A stretch of DNA of 64,000 nt from NCBI RefSeq assembly GCF_041714655.1, contig NZ_CP168219.1:3038001-3102000 (forward strand), written 5' to 3'. A program made the position numbers and the translations under genes. The notes beneath the pieces were generated by a model. That model ran no database searches and had not been told where the DNA came from. It was given only the letters and a program-made list of their open reading frames with translations. Below are positions 34,173 to 42,068 of this stretch, piece after piece. The DNA is from Pseudoroseicyclus_A sp041714655 (GTDB taxonomy: Bacteria; Pseudomonadota; Alphaproteobacteria; Rhodobacterales; Rhodobacteraceae). Within the stretch, counting starts at the first letter, position 1; every line of letters starts with the position of its first letter.

Positions 34173-34738
34173 TGCCGGGCGCGGCGCGGAGATCGTTCGA
34201 TTTCCGCGCAGGAGTTCCTCATGGCATTCTGCTCCTGGCCCTGGCCCTCGCCCCGGCCGCCCAGGCGGCGGACTTTCCCTTCTGCTGGCAGGGCGCCGGC
34301 GGTTACACGATGACCGGCCATATCGCCTTCCCCGATGCGGCCCTGTCGCGCCCCCTCGTGACCGAGGACGATGTCACGCATTTCGAGATCACCGGCTTTC
34401 TCGACGGCGAGAAGATTGGCCATTGGTCGCTCGCCGAGCGCACCGAGGCGACCACCTGGCATCTCAACTTCGACCCCACCGCCCGCCGCTTCCTCACCGG
34501 GGGCAGCTTTCCCGGCCCCGAGAGCCAGGGCTGGAACGCCGCGGGGGACGTCACCGATTGCGGGCCGGGCGGCTTCGGCTCCAACTCCGGCAACTGGGCG
34601 CAGGACCTCTGCGTGGACGGCAGCTGGATCTCCGACAGCTCGATCTCGCCCGAAGAGCCCTTCTTCGCCGCGACCGGCCCGGTCACCCCGGATTGCCGGC
34701 AGGCGCAACTGCTTGGAAAGGCAGCAAAAGCGCCCTGA
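34172..34738 (+). CDS. Secreted hypothetical protein
   Basis: A 188-residue protein of unknown function. A hydrophobic segment (GILLLALALAPAAQA, about 19-33) is a signal peptide with an AQA-A site, preceded by a longer basic N-region than usual. The mature part has Cys in PFCWQG, TDCGPGG, DLCVDG and PDCRQ, so two disulfides are plausible, and reads as a small beta-rich domain. It overlaps the folC stop by TGATG. A better-spaced GGAG-ATG at ~34214 is out of frame and is not used. Confidence 0.65.
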   Translation: MPGAARRSFDFRAGVPHGILLLALALAPAAQAADFPFCWQGAGGYTMTGHIAFPDAALSRPLVTEDDVTHFEITGFLDGEKIGHWSLAERTEATTWHLNFDPTARRFLTGGSFPGPESQGWNAAGDVTDCGPGGFGSNSGNWAQDLCVDGSWISDSSISPEEPFFAATGPVTPDCRQAQLLGKAAKAP

Positions 34739-34765
34739 GCCTGACCTTGGCGGCGATATTTTTAG

Positions 34766-34780
34766 TTAACAGACTGTTGA
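34766..34780 (+). promoter_or_regulatory. CtrA-like binding site
   Basis: TTAA (34766-34769), seven bases, TTGA (34777-34780) matches the CtrA consensus TTAA-N7-TTAA with one mismatch, and it begins as GTTAAC. It lies 7 bases upstream of a TTGACA -35 box, the position expected for an activator. Identified from sequence only. Confidence 0.45.
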
Positions 34781-34786
34781 GCCCCT

Positions 34787-34816
34787 TTGACACGCGAATC
34801 GCGATTCGGTTATCAA
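34787..34816 (+). promoter_or_regulatory. Sigma70-like promoter with a GANTC palindrome in the spacer
   Basis: TTGACA (34787-34792), 18 bases, TATCAA (34811-34816). The spacer contains the perfect 14-bp palindrome CGAATCG-CGATTCG (34795-34808) with two GANTC sites (34796-34800 and 34803-34807), the CcrM methylation sequence. No protein gene follows on this strand; a terminator follows 45 bases later. Confidence 0.5.
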
Positions 34817-34822
34817 GGGTCG

Positions 34823-34889
34823 ACCCCCTTCGGGGGAGCGATTTACCAGGCAGGTGATCGGGGGAGGAGCCGCTGAACGGCTCCCCCTT
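34823..34889 (+). ncRNA. Candidate small RNA between folC operon and zapE
   Basis: Predicted transcript of ~67 bases from the promoter at 34787-34816 to a terminator. It starts with a small hairpin around a UUCG loop (CCCCC-TTCG-GGGG, 34824-34836). It ends with a stem 34860-34872 / 34878-34887 (GGGGGAGGAGCCG against CGGCTCCCCC, one bulge, loop CTGAA) followed by TT. It lies wholly between the 3' ends of two convergent genes, so neither neighbour explains the promoter. No known RNA family was recognised. Confidence 0.4.
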
Positions 34890-34912
34890 GCCACGCCCGG
34901 ACCCCCGCCGGA

Positions 34913-35995
34913 TCAGCCCGGATCGCGCTCCAAAGCCCCCCAATCGTCGCTCTGCATCTCCACCAGTCTGCTCGCCGTGCGCTCGAATTCGAAGGCGCCC
35001 TCGCCTTCCATGTAGAGCATGTCGGGCGGCGCGGCGGCGGAGCAGATGAGCTGCACGCGCGCCTCGTAGAGCGCGTCGATCAGGGTCACGAAGCGCCGGG
35101 CCTGATTGAAGTTCTCCGACGACAGCCGGGGGATGTTCTCGAGGATCAGCACCCGCGCTGCCGCCGCCAGCGCCAGGTAATCCGCCGCGCCCAGCGCCTT
35201 GGAGCAAAGGTCGTGAAACCCCGCCCGGGCGATGCCGTTGTGAAAGGCAGGGATCTCCACGTCCCGCCCATGGACGCGCAGCACCTCGGGCCGCCCCTCG
35301 CCGCCGGTCAGATCCTGCCAGACCTTCTCGATGGCCGCCTGCGCCTCGGCATCCGCCGGGGTGAAGTAGCGCCGCGTGCCGGAGAGCCGCCCCTGCCGGT
35401 GATCTTTCGCGGAAGCGAGCTCGATCACCTCCAGCCGCTCCTTTAGGAGCTCGATGAAGGGCACGAAGCGCTGGCGCTGCAGCCCGTCCTTGTAGAGATC
35501 ATCCGGCGGGCGGTTCGAGGTGGTGACGACCGTCACCCCCGCCTCGAAGAGCCGCTGGAAGAGCCGGCCGACGATCATCGCATCGGCGATGTCGGTGATC
35601 TGCATCTCGTCAAAGGCGAGAAGCCGCGTCCGCTCCGCCAGCTCGTCAGCAACGGGGCGGATGGCGTCGTCGACGCCCTCCTTGCGGGCGGCGTTCATCC
35701 GGCCGTGGACCCATTGCATGAAGGCGTGGAAATGCTGGCGCTCCACGGGCGCCACGCCATCCGCCTTCACCGCCTCGGCGAGAAGGTCCATCAGCATCGA
35801 CTTGCCCCGCCCGACGCCGCCCCAGAGATAGAGCCCCCGCACCGGCTCCGGCGGCTTGCGAAAGAGGCCCTTCTTCACGGGGACGGAGAGCTCGGCGCGG
35901 ATGCGCTCCAGCTCCGGCAAGAGAGCCTCCTGCGCCGGATCGGCGGTGAGCTTTCCGGCCTCGGTGCGGGCCGTGTAGGCTTCGGCGATATCCAT
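34913..35995 (-). CDS. zapE: Cell division protein ZapE (AFG1-type ATPase)
   Basis: A 360-residue P-loop ATPase related to mitochondrial AFG1/LACE1. Walker A is GGVGRGKSML (about 59-68), Walker B is LLAFDEMQ (about 128-135), and TTSNRPPDDLY is a sensor-like segment. In E. coli ZapE binds FtsZ and affects the ring during constriction; a protein-quality role is known for AFG1. Full length. Confidence 0.93.
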   Translation of the reverse strand: MDIAEAYTARTEAGKLTADPAQEALLPELERIRAELSVPVKKGLFRKPPEPVRGLYLWGGVGRGKSMLMDLLAEAVKADGVAPVERQHFHAFMQWVHGRMNAARKEGVDDAIRPVADELAERTRLLAFDEMQITDIADAMIVGRLFQRLFEAGVTVVTTSNRPPDDLYKDGLQRQRFVPFIELLKERLEVIELASAKDHRQGRLSGTRRYFTPADAEAQAAIEKVWQDLTGGEGRPEVLRVHGRDVEIPAFHNGIARAGFHDLCSKALGAADYLALAAAARVLILENIPRLSSENFNQARRFVTLIDALYEARVQLICSAAAPPDMLYMEGEGAFEFERTASRLVEMQSDDWGALERDPG

Positions 35996-36167
35996 GGGGC
36001 TTGGGTAATCGGGGCGCGGCGCAAAGGGAAGGCTTGCGGTATGCCATGGTGTGCGGGGGCTTGAACGCGCCGAGCCGCCGGGTGTGGCGCCGAGGCAGGC
36101 GGGCGCTTATCGAAGCCATCACGCTTTCGCGATTGACACCGCCCGCGCTCCGGCGCTTCGTCCGCCT

Positions 36168-37412
36168 ATGAGCACGCGCGCGCCCCTGATCACCCCCGTC
36201 CTCATCGGCGGATGCCTGGTCATCATGACCGGCTTCGCCATCCGTGCCGCCTTCGGGGTCTTCCAGATCCCCATCGCGGAGGAATTCGGCTGGCCGCGCG
36301 CGGAATTCTCGCTCGCCATTGCGCTGCAGAACCTCTTCTGGGGCATCGGCCAGCCGATCTTCGGCGCGATGGCCGAGAAAATCGGCGACCGGAAGGCGAT
36401 CATCGCCGGGGCGCTCCTCTATGCGGCGGGCCTCCTTCTTTCGGCGGGGACGACCTCGGCCACCGCGATGCAGCTCTACGAGATCCTCGTCGGCTTCGGC
36501 ATCGCCGGCACCGGCTTCGGCGTCATCCTCGCCGTCGTCGGCCGCGCCGCGTCGGACGACAACCGCTCCATGGCGCTCGCCATCGCCACCGCCGCCGGCT
36601 CCGCCGGGCAGGTCATCGGCGCGCCGATCGCCGAGGGGCTCCTGAGCCTCATGTCCTGGCAGGCGGTCTTCGTGATCTTCGCCTGCGCGATCATCGCCGT
36701 CCTCGCCATCCTGCCGATCATGAAGGTCCAGCCCATGGCCTCGAAGGCCGAGCTGGAGGAGAGCCTCGGCCAGATCCTGAAGCGCGCCGCGAAGGATCCC
36801 TCCTACGGCATGATCTTCCTCGGCTTCTTCTCCTGCGGCTATCAGCTCGCCTTCATCACCGCGCATTTCCCGGCGCTGGTGACGGAATATTGCGGCCCGA
36901 TCCGCACGGGCGGCGTGCTGGCGGGCCTCGGCATCGAGACGACGAGCGCGCTCGGCGCCATCGCCATCTCGCTCATCGGGCTCTTCAACATCGCCGGCAC
37001 TCTGACCGCCGGCTGGCTCGGCAAGCGCTTCCCGCGCAAATACCTGCTCGCCGCGATCTACACCGGGCGGACCATCGCCGCCGCCGCCTTCATCCTTCTG
37101 CCGATCACGCCGCTCTCGGTGCTGGTCTTCTCGGCCGTCATGGGGGCGCTCTGGCTGGCGACGGTGCCGCTCACCTCCGGCCTCGTCGCGCATCTCTGGG
37201 GGCTGCGCTACATGGGCACGCTCTACGGGATCGTCTTCTTCTCGCACCAGCTCGGCGGCTTCCTCGGCGTCTGGCTCGGCGGGCGGATGTACGACATCTA
37301 CGGCAATTACGATCTCGTCTGGTGGGTCGGCGTCGGGGTCGGCGCCTTCTCGGCGATCATCCACCTGCCGATCCGCGAGCGCCCGGCGGCGCCGCGCCCC
37401 GCCGCGGCCTGA
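36168..37412 (+). CDS. MFS transporter (12 TM)
   Basis: A 414-residue major facilitator with about twelve hydrophobic segments beginning at residue ~7. The loop after TM2 has MAEKIGDRKAI, the family's G-x-x-x-D-R signature, and TM4 has GTGFGVILAVVGRAASDDNRS. Substrate unknown; it resembles organic-acid type MFS carriers of alphaproteobacteria. The following malonyl-CoA synthetase, 44 bases downstream, makes a dicarboxylate or malonate substrate an attractive guess. A TTGACA lies 34 bases before the start. Confidence 0.82.
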   Translation: MSTRAPLITPVLIGGCLVIMTGFAIRAAFGVFQIPIAEEFGWPRAEFSLAIALQNLFWGIGQPIFGAMAEKIGDRKAIIAGALLYAAGLLLSAGTTSATAMQLYEILVGFGIAGTGFGVILAVVGRAASDDNRSMALAIATAAGSAGQVIGAPIAEGLLSLMSWQAVFVIFACAIIAVLAILPIMKVQPMASKAELEESLGQILKRAAKDPSYGMIFLGFFSCGYQLAFITAHFPALVTEYCGPIRTGGVLAGLGIETTSALGAIAISLIGLFNIAGTLTAGWLGKRFPRKYLLAAIYTGRTIAAAAFILLPITPLSVLVFSAVMGALWLATVPLTSGLVAHLWGLRYMGTLYGIVFFSHQLGGFLGVWLGGRMYDIYGNYDLVWWVGVGVGAFSAIIHLPIRERPAAPRPAAA

Positions 37413-37456
37413 CGGAGGCGCTTGACGGGGCCGCAGGTTCGGGGCCACCTCGCCCC

Positions 37457-38956
37457 ATGAACCCGCTTTACGACAGGCTCTTTGCCCCGCACGAGGGCCA
37501 GGCCACGCCCTTCCTGATGCTGCCCGACGGCAGCGAGATCACGCATCAGGCCTTCCTCGCCCGCGCCGCCCGCTTCGCGCGGGTGCTGACGGGGCTCGGC
37601 CTCTCCCCCGGCGACCGGGTGGCCGTGCAGGTGGAGAAGTGCCCCGACGCGCTGGCGCTCTATGCCGCCGCCGTGCAGGCCGGGCTGGTCTTCCTGCCGC
37701 TCAACACCGCCTATACGGCCGCGGAGCTCGGCTATTTCCTCGCCGATTCCGGCGCCGCCCTCCTCATCGCCGACCCCGACCGCGCCGGGCTGGCGGAGGT
37801 CGCCGGCGAGGCGCGCGCCCTCTTCGAGACGCTGGGGCCGGAGGCGACCGGCACCCTGCCGCCCCTCGCCGCCCTCGCGCCCGAAGGCTTCGCGGCCCTG
37901 CCCCGCAAGGGCGACGACCTCGCGGCGATCCTCTACACCTCCGGCACGACCGGGCGGGCGAAGGGGGCGATGCTCACCCAGAGAAACCTCCTCTCCAACG
38001 CCGAGACGCTGGTGGAGGCCTGGGAGGTCACGGGCGAGGACGTGCTGCTCCACGCCCTACCGATCTTCCACACCCACGGGCTCTTCGTCGCCACCAACAC
38101 CATGCTGGCGGCGGGCGGGGCGATGATCTTCCTGCCGAAGTTCCGCACCGATCAGGTGCTCGAATCCCTGCCCCGCGCCACGATGATGATGGGCGTGCCC
38201 ACCTTCTACACGCGGCTCCTGGCGGAGGAGCGCTTCACCATGGAGCGCGCCGCCCATATGCGGCTCTTCATCTCCGGCTCCGCGCCACTTCTCGCCGAGA
38301 CGCACCGCGCCTTCACCGAGCGGACGGGCCAGGCGATCCTCGAGCGCTACGGGATGACCGAGCTCAACATGGCGACCTCCAACCCGCTCGCGGGCGAGCG
38401 CCGCCCCGGCACGGTCGGCCCGCCCCTGCCCGGCATCGAGGCGAAGGTCTGCAATGACGCGGGCGAGGAACTGCCCCGCGGCGAGATCGGCATGGTGGAG
38501 GTGCGCGGCCCGAATGTCTTCGCGGGCTATTGGGGCATGCCGGAGAAGACGGCGGAGGAGAAGCGCGCGAGCGGCTTCTTCATCACCGGCGATCTCGGCC
38601 AGATGAGCGAGGACGGCTATCTGACCATCGTCGGGCGGGGGAAAGACCTCATCATCTCCGGCGGGCTCAACATCTATCCGAAGGAGGTCGAGGAGCTGCT
38701 CGACGCCGCCCCCGGCATCCTCGAGAGCGCCGTCATCGGCCTCCCCCATCCCGACCTCGGCGAGGCGCCCTTCGCGGTGCTCGCGGGCCCGCCCGACCTC
38801 GATACCGAAGCCGTGGCGGCCACCCTCGACGGCCGCCTCGCCCGCTTCAAGCAGCCCCGCGGCTGGGCCGTGGTGGACGAGCTGCCCCGCAACACCATGG
38901 GCAAGGTCCAGAAAGCCGCGCTCCGCGCCGAGTTCAAGGACGCCTTCTCAACCTGA
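37457..38956 (+). CDS. matB: Malonyl-CoA synthetase (AMP-forming)
   Basis: A 499-residue member of the acyl-adenylate (ANL) superfamily. The P-loop ILYTSGTTGRAKG is near 157, RYGMTELNM follows, ITGDLGQMSEDGYLTIVGR is the hinge region, and the C-terminal catalytic Lys lies in PRNTMGKVQKAAL. Overall similarity to MatB (MMGVPTFYTRLL and LERYGMTE with small-acid pocket residues) supports malonate plus CoA and ATP to malonyl-CoA. Relatives can also take methylmalonate. It follows the MFS gene closely, probably in one operon. Confidence 0.82.
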   Translation: MNPLYDRLFAPHEGQATPFLMLPDGSEITHQAFLARAARFARVLTGLGLSPGDRVAVQVEKCPDALALYAAAVQAGLVFLPLNTAYTAAELGYFLADSGAALLIADPDRAGLAEVAGEARALFETLGPEATGTLPPLAALAPEGFAALPRKGDDLAAILYTSGTTGRAKGAMLTQRNLLSNAETLVEAWEVTGEDVLLHALPIFHTHGLFVATNTMLAAGGAMIFLPKFRTDQVLESLPRATMMMGVPTFYTRLLAEERFTMERAAHMRLFISGSAPLLAETHRAFTERTGQAILERYGMTELNMATSNPLAGERRPGTVGPPLPGIEAKVCNDAGEELPRGEIGMVEVRGPNVFAGYWGMPEKTAEEKRASGFFITGDLGQMSEDGYLTIVGRGKDLIISGGLNIYPKEVEELLDAAPGILESAVIGLPHPDLGEAPFAVLAGPPDLDTEAVAATLDGRLARFKQPRGWAVVDELPRNTMGKVQKAALRAEFKDAFST

Positions 38957-38963
38957 CCCCCCA

Positions 38964-39050
38964 GTCTTTGCTCCAGAAAAATCCTCAGGGGGGTTCTCGG
39001 GGGGCGCGAGCGCCCCCCGAGGCAGGGGGACCGGGGGGCGGCAGCCCCCC
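38964..39050. repeat. Repeat family E, copy 4
   Basis: GTCTTTGCTCCAGAAAAATC, CTCAGGGGGG, then the palindrome CGGGGGGCGCGAGCGCCCCC (about 38998-39019) and GGGGGGCGGCAGCCCCCC. Directly after the matB gene; probable terminator. Confidence 0.65.
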
Positions 39051-39071
39051 GCACCGCCCCCCTCACGGCCC

Positions 39072-39100
39072 TTGCCAACCCGCCCCATCCCTTCTATATC
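39072..39100 (+). promoter_or_regulatory. Sigma70-like promoter for the rimP-nusA-infB operon
   Basis: TTGCCA (39072-39077), 17 bases, TATATC (39095-39100); the predicted start of transcription is near 39107, about 95 bases before rimP. Confidence 0.6.
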
Positions 39101-39154
39101 CCTCCCAACAGCGGCGCGCCGGCCTCCACCCCCGGCGCCCACCGGACGATACCG

Positions 39155-39177
39155 ACGGGCCGCTGGCCCGTTTTTTT
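39155..39177 (+). terminator. Intrinsic terminator (attenuator) in the rimP leader
   Basis: ACGGGCC (39155-39161) pairs perfectly with GGCCCGT (39165-39171) across GCT and runs into seven T. It lies between the promoter at 39072-39100 and rimP at 39202, so it must be read through for operon expression. A GC-rich upstream hairpin (GGCGCGCCGG with CCGGCGCC, ~39112-39139) could be part of a switch. Confidence 0.75.
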
Positions 39178-39201
39178 ATGCCCGAAGCTCCGGGAGCCCC
39201 C

Positions 39202-39798
39202 ATGTCCGATCTCGTCGCCAAAGCCGCCATCGACCAGCGCATCGCCGCCATCATCCGCCCCGTGGTGGAGGATCTCGGATTCGAGCTCGTGCGCGTGCGC
39301 CTGCAGGGCGGCAAGAGCCAGACGCTGCAGATCATGGCGCAGAAGCCCGATGGCTCCATCGAGGTCGACGATTGCGCGCAGATCTCGCTGGCGGTCGGCA
39401 CCGTTCTCGACGTCGAGGACCCGATTCTCGATGCCTATGCGCTCGAGGTCTCCTCGCCCGGCATCGACCGGCCCCTGACCCGGCTCAAGGATTTCGAGCA
39501 ATGGGAAGGCTACGAGGCCAAGATCGAGACGCATGAGCTGATCGACGGCCAGAAGCGCTTCCGCGGCACGCTGGCCGGGGTCGAGGGCTCCGAGGTGCTG
39601 CTCGAGATCGAGCAGGGCACCATCGGGCTCCAGTTCGACTGGCTGGCCGATGCCAAGCTCATCCTCACCGACGAGCTCATTCGCGAGGTCCTGCGCGGCC
39701 GCAAGGATGCCGGCCTCATCGACGAGGCCCAGTATGACGAGGTCGAGACCGTGCTCGATTCAGACGATGCGCCCGAAGACGGGCAGAACCAGGAGTAG
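39202..39798 (+). CDS. rimP: Ribosome maturation factor RimP
   Basis: A 198-residue protein needed for 30S subunit assembly. The N-terminal VVEDLGFELVRVRLQGGKSQTL and the central DVEDPILDAYALEVSSPGID / RPL segment are the RimP signature. It is longer at the C-terminus than the E. coli protein, with an acidic tail (DSDDAPEDGQNQE), as in many alphaproteobacteria. GGGAG precedes the ATG at 39202; an in-frame ATG at 39178 starts right after the terminator T-run and is less likely. nusA begins 6 bases after the stop. Confidence 0.93.
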   Translation: MSDLVAKAAIDQRIAAIIRPVVEDLGFELVRVRLQGGKSQTLQIMAQKPDGSIEVDDCAQISLAVGTVLDVEDPILDAYALEVSSPGIDRPLTRLKDFEQWEGYEAKIETHELIDGQKRFRGTLAGVEGSEVLLEIEQGTIGLQFDWLADAKLILTDELIREVLRGRKDAGLIDEAQYDEVETVLDSDDAPEDGQNQE

Positions 39799-39804
39799 CC
39801 GCAC

Positions 39805-41433
39805 ATGGCCATCACATCCGCCAACCAGCTCGAGCTTCTGCAGACGGCCGAGGCCGTTGCCCGCGAGAAGATGATCGACCCCGGCCTCGTGGTCGAGGCG
39901 ATGGAGGAGAGCCTCGCCCGTGCCGCCAAGTCGCGCTACGGCGCCGAGATGGACATCCGCGTCTCCATCGACCGGAAGACCGGCCGGGCGACCTTCACGC
40001 GCGTGCGCACGGTGGTCGAGGATGACCTCCTCGAGAATTACCAGGCCGAGATGACCGTCGAGCAGGCGAAGCAGTATCTCGCCGAGCCGAAGGTGGGCGA
40101 CACCTATGTCGAGGAGGTCCCGCCGGTGGAGCTCGGCCGCATCGCCGCGCAGAGCGCCAAGCAGGTGATCCTGCAGAAGGTCCGCGAGGCGGAGCGCGAC
40201 AAGCAATACGAGGAATTCAAGGACCGCGCCGGCACGATCATCAACGCCGTCGTCAAGCGCGAGGAATACGGCAACCTCATCGTCGATGTGGGCGCCGGCG
40301 AAGCGATCCTGCGCCGCAACGACAAGATCGGCCGCGAGAGCTACCGCCCCGGCGACCGGATCCGCTGCTACATCAAGGATGTGCGCCGCGAGGTCCGTGG
40401 CCCGCAGATCTTCCTCAGCCGCACCGCGCCCGAGTTCATGGCCGCGCTCTTCAAGATGGAAGTGCCCGAGATCTACGAGGGCATCATCGAGATCAAGGCT
40501 GTCGCCCGTGACCCGGGCAGCCGCGCCAAGATCGCCGTCATCTCCTACGACGGCTCGATCGACCCGGTCGGCGCCTGCGTCGGCATGCGGGGCTCCCGCG
40601 TGCAGGCCGTGGTGAACGAGCTGCAGGGCGAGAAGATCGACATCATCCCGTGGAACGAGGACGTGCCCACCTTCCTCGTCAACGCGCTGCAGCCCGCCGA
40701 GGTGACCAAGGTCGTGCTCGACGAGGATGCCGAGCGCATCGAGGTCGTCGTGCCGGAAGAGCAGCTCAGCCTCGCCATCGGCCGGCGCGGCCAGAACGTG
40801 CGTCTGGCGTCGCAGCTCACCGGGCTCGACATCGACATCATGACCGAAGAGGAAGAATCGAAGCGCCGGCAGGCCGAGTTCGAGGAGCGCACCAAGCTCT
40901 TCATGGACACGCTCGACCTCGACGAGTTCTTCGCCCAGCTCCTCGTCGCCGAGGGCTTCACCAATCTCGAGGAGGTGGCTTACGTCGACCTCGACGAGCT
41001 GCTGGTGATCGACGGCGTCGACGAGGGCACGGCCGAGGAGCTGCAGGCCCGCGCCCGCGACCACCTTGACGCGCTCAACAAGGCCGCGCTCGACCGCGCC
41101 CGCGAGCTCGGCGCCGAGGAAAGCCTCATCGCCTTCCCGGGGCTCTCCCCCCAGATGATCGAGGCGCTGGCGAAGGACGACGTGAAGACGCTCGAAGACT
41201 TCGCGACCTGTGCCGACTGGGAGCTGGCCGGCGGCTGGACGACGGTCAACGGCGAGCGCGTGAAGGATGACGGCATCCTTGAGCCCTTCGACGTCAGCCT
41301 CGACGAGGCGCAGAACCTCGTCATGACCGCCCGCGTGGCGCTCGGCTGGGTCGACCCCGAAGAGCTGGCCCGCGCCGAGGCCGAGGCGGCCGAAGGCGAG
41401 GCTGCCGAGGGCGCCGAAGAGGCGGAGGCCTGA
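39805..41433 (+). CDS. nusA: Transcription termination/antitermination factor NusA
   Basis: A 542-residue RNA polymerase-binding factor. In order: N-terminal polymerase-binding domain (1-~125), S1 domain (~130-200), KH1/KH2 with GSRAKIAVISYD and EEQLSLAIGRRGQNVRLA (~230-345), and two C-terminal acidic helix-hairpin-helix repeats (~370-510). The tail is very acidic (AEAAEGEAAEGAEEAEA). It controls pausing, termination and antitermination, and in E. coli affects its own operon. Confidence 0.96.
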   Translation: MAITSANQLELLQTAEAVAREKMIDPGLVVEAMEESLARAAKSRYGAEMDIRVSIDRKTGRATFTRVRTVVEDDLLENYQAEMTVEQAKQYLAEPKVGDTYVEEVPPVELGRIAAQSAKQVILQKVREAERDKQYEEFKDRAGTIINAVVKREEYGNLIVDVGAGEAILRRNDKIGRESYRPGDRIRCYIKDVRREVRGPQIFLSRTAPEFMAALFKMEVPEIYEGIIEIKAVARDPGSRAKIAVISYDGSIDPVGACVGMRGSRVQAVVNELQGEKIDIIPWNEDVPTFLVNALQPAEVTKVVLDEDAERIEVVVPEEQLSLAIGRRGQNVRLASQLTGLDIDIMTEEEESKRRQAEFEERTKLFMDTLDLDEFFAQLLVAEGFTNLEEVAYVDLDELLVIDGVDEGTAEELQARARDHLDALNKAALDRARELGAEESLIAFPGLSPQMIEALAKDDVKTLEDFATCADWELAGGWTTVNGERVKDDGILEPFDVSLDEAQNLVMTARVALGWVDPEELARAEAEAAEGEAAEGAEEAEA

Positions 41434-41441
41434 GAGCAGAC

Positions 41442-42068
41442 ATGAGTCGCGGCGGACAGTCGAAGACAAGGGACGAGCCCGAGCGGCGGTGCATCGTCAC
41501 GGGCGAGACGGGGCCGAAAAGCGGCCTCGTCCGCTTCGTGGCCTCGCCCGAGGGCGTGATCGTGCCCGACATCCTCGGCCGCCTCCCCGGCCGCGGCATC
41601 TGGGTCACCGCCGAGCGCGCCGTGATCGAGAAGGCGAAGGCCGGCCAGTTCGCCCGCGGGGCGAAGGGGCCGGTCACTATTCCGGACGGATTGGCCGATG
41701 AAGTCGAACGGCAGCTTGCCAGACGCGTCTGCGAGCTTATATCTCTCGCCCGGAAGGCAGGCCTTGCGGTCTGCGGATTCGAGAAGGTGAAGGCCGCGCT
41801 GGAAAAGGGCGGCACCCGCGTTCTCCTTCAGGCGTCCGACGGGTCCGAGCGCGGCAAGACCAAGCTCTGGACCCCGACGGGCGCCCGTTATTTTGGCTGC
41901 CTGAGCGCGTCTGAATTGGGTTTGGCATTCGGGCGTCAATCTGTGATACATGGCGCGCTCGCATCTGGCGCGCTCAGCGACCGTGTTGTAGAGGAAGCCG
42001 CGAAACTCCGCGGCATGCGAGAGATCTCGGCGGCGCCGGTCGCTGCCGGAAAGGATAAAGAAGTTTGA
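41442..42068 (+). CDS. RNA-binding protein: YlxR (DUF448) fused to an L7Ae-like domain
   Basis: A 208-residue fusion. Residues ~12-85 are YlxR: RRCIVTGETGPKSGLVRFV and GRLPGRGIWVTAER. Residues ~95-190 are an L7Ae/YlxQ-type domain (SLARKAGLAVCGFEKVKAAL). In Gram-positives these are two neighbouring genes of the nusA-infB operon. The fusion probably binds RNA or modulates RNase P or transcription; the exact role is not settled. Its TGA overlaps the infB ATG (TGATG). Confidence 0.9.
   Translation: MSRGGQSKTRDEPERRCIVTGETGPKSGLVRFVASPEGVIVPDILGRLPGRGIWVTAERAVIEKAKAGQFARGAKGPVTIPDGLADEVERQLARRVCELISLARKAGLAVCGFEKVKAALEKGGTRVLLQASDGSERGKTKLWTPTGARYFGCLSASELGLAFGRQSVIHGALASGALSDRVVEEAAKLRGMREISAAPVAAGKDKEV

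Noticed and set aside
34214..34300. An alternative start (GGAG-N5-ATG) inside the secreted unknown gene after folC
   Set aside because: It is out of frame with the signal peptide and cysteine-containing reading and gives Arg/Pro-rich sequence.
34739..34912. The CtrA/GANTC-rich gap as a replication origin
   Set aside because: No set of DnaA boxes (TTATCCACA), no AT-rich unwinding region of size, and no origin-linked genes (dnaA, parAB, hemE, gidA) are nearby.
36212..38956. A very long plus-strand open frame covering the MFS gene and matB
   Set aside because: Only its 3' part (from 37457) is matB; the upstream portion is an out-of-frame reading of the MFS gene and is Arg/His-rich nonsense.
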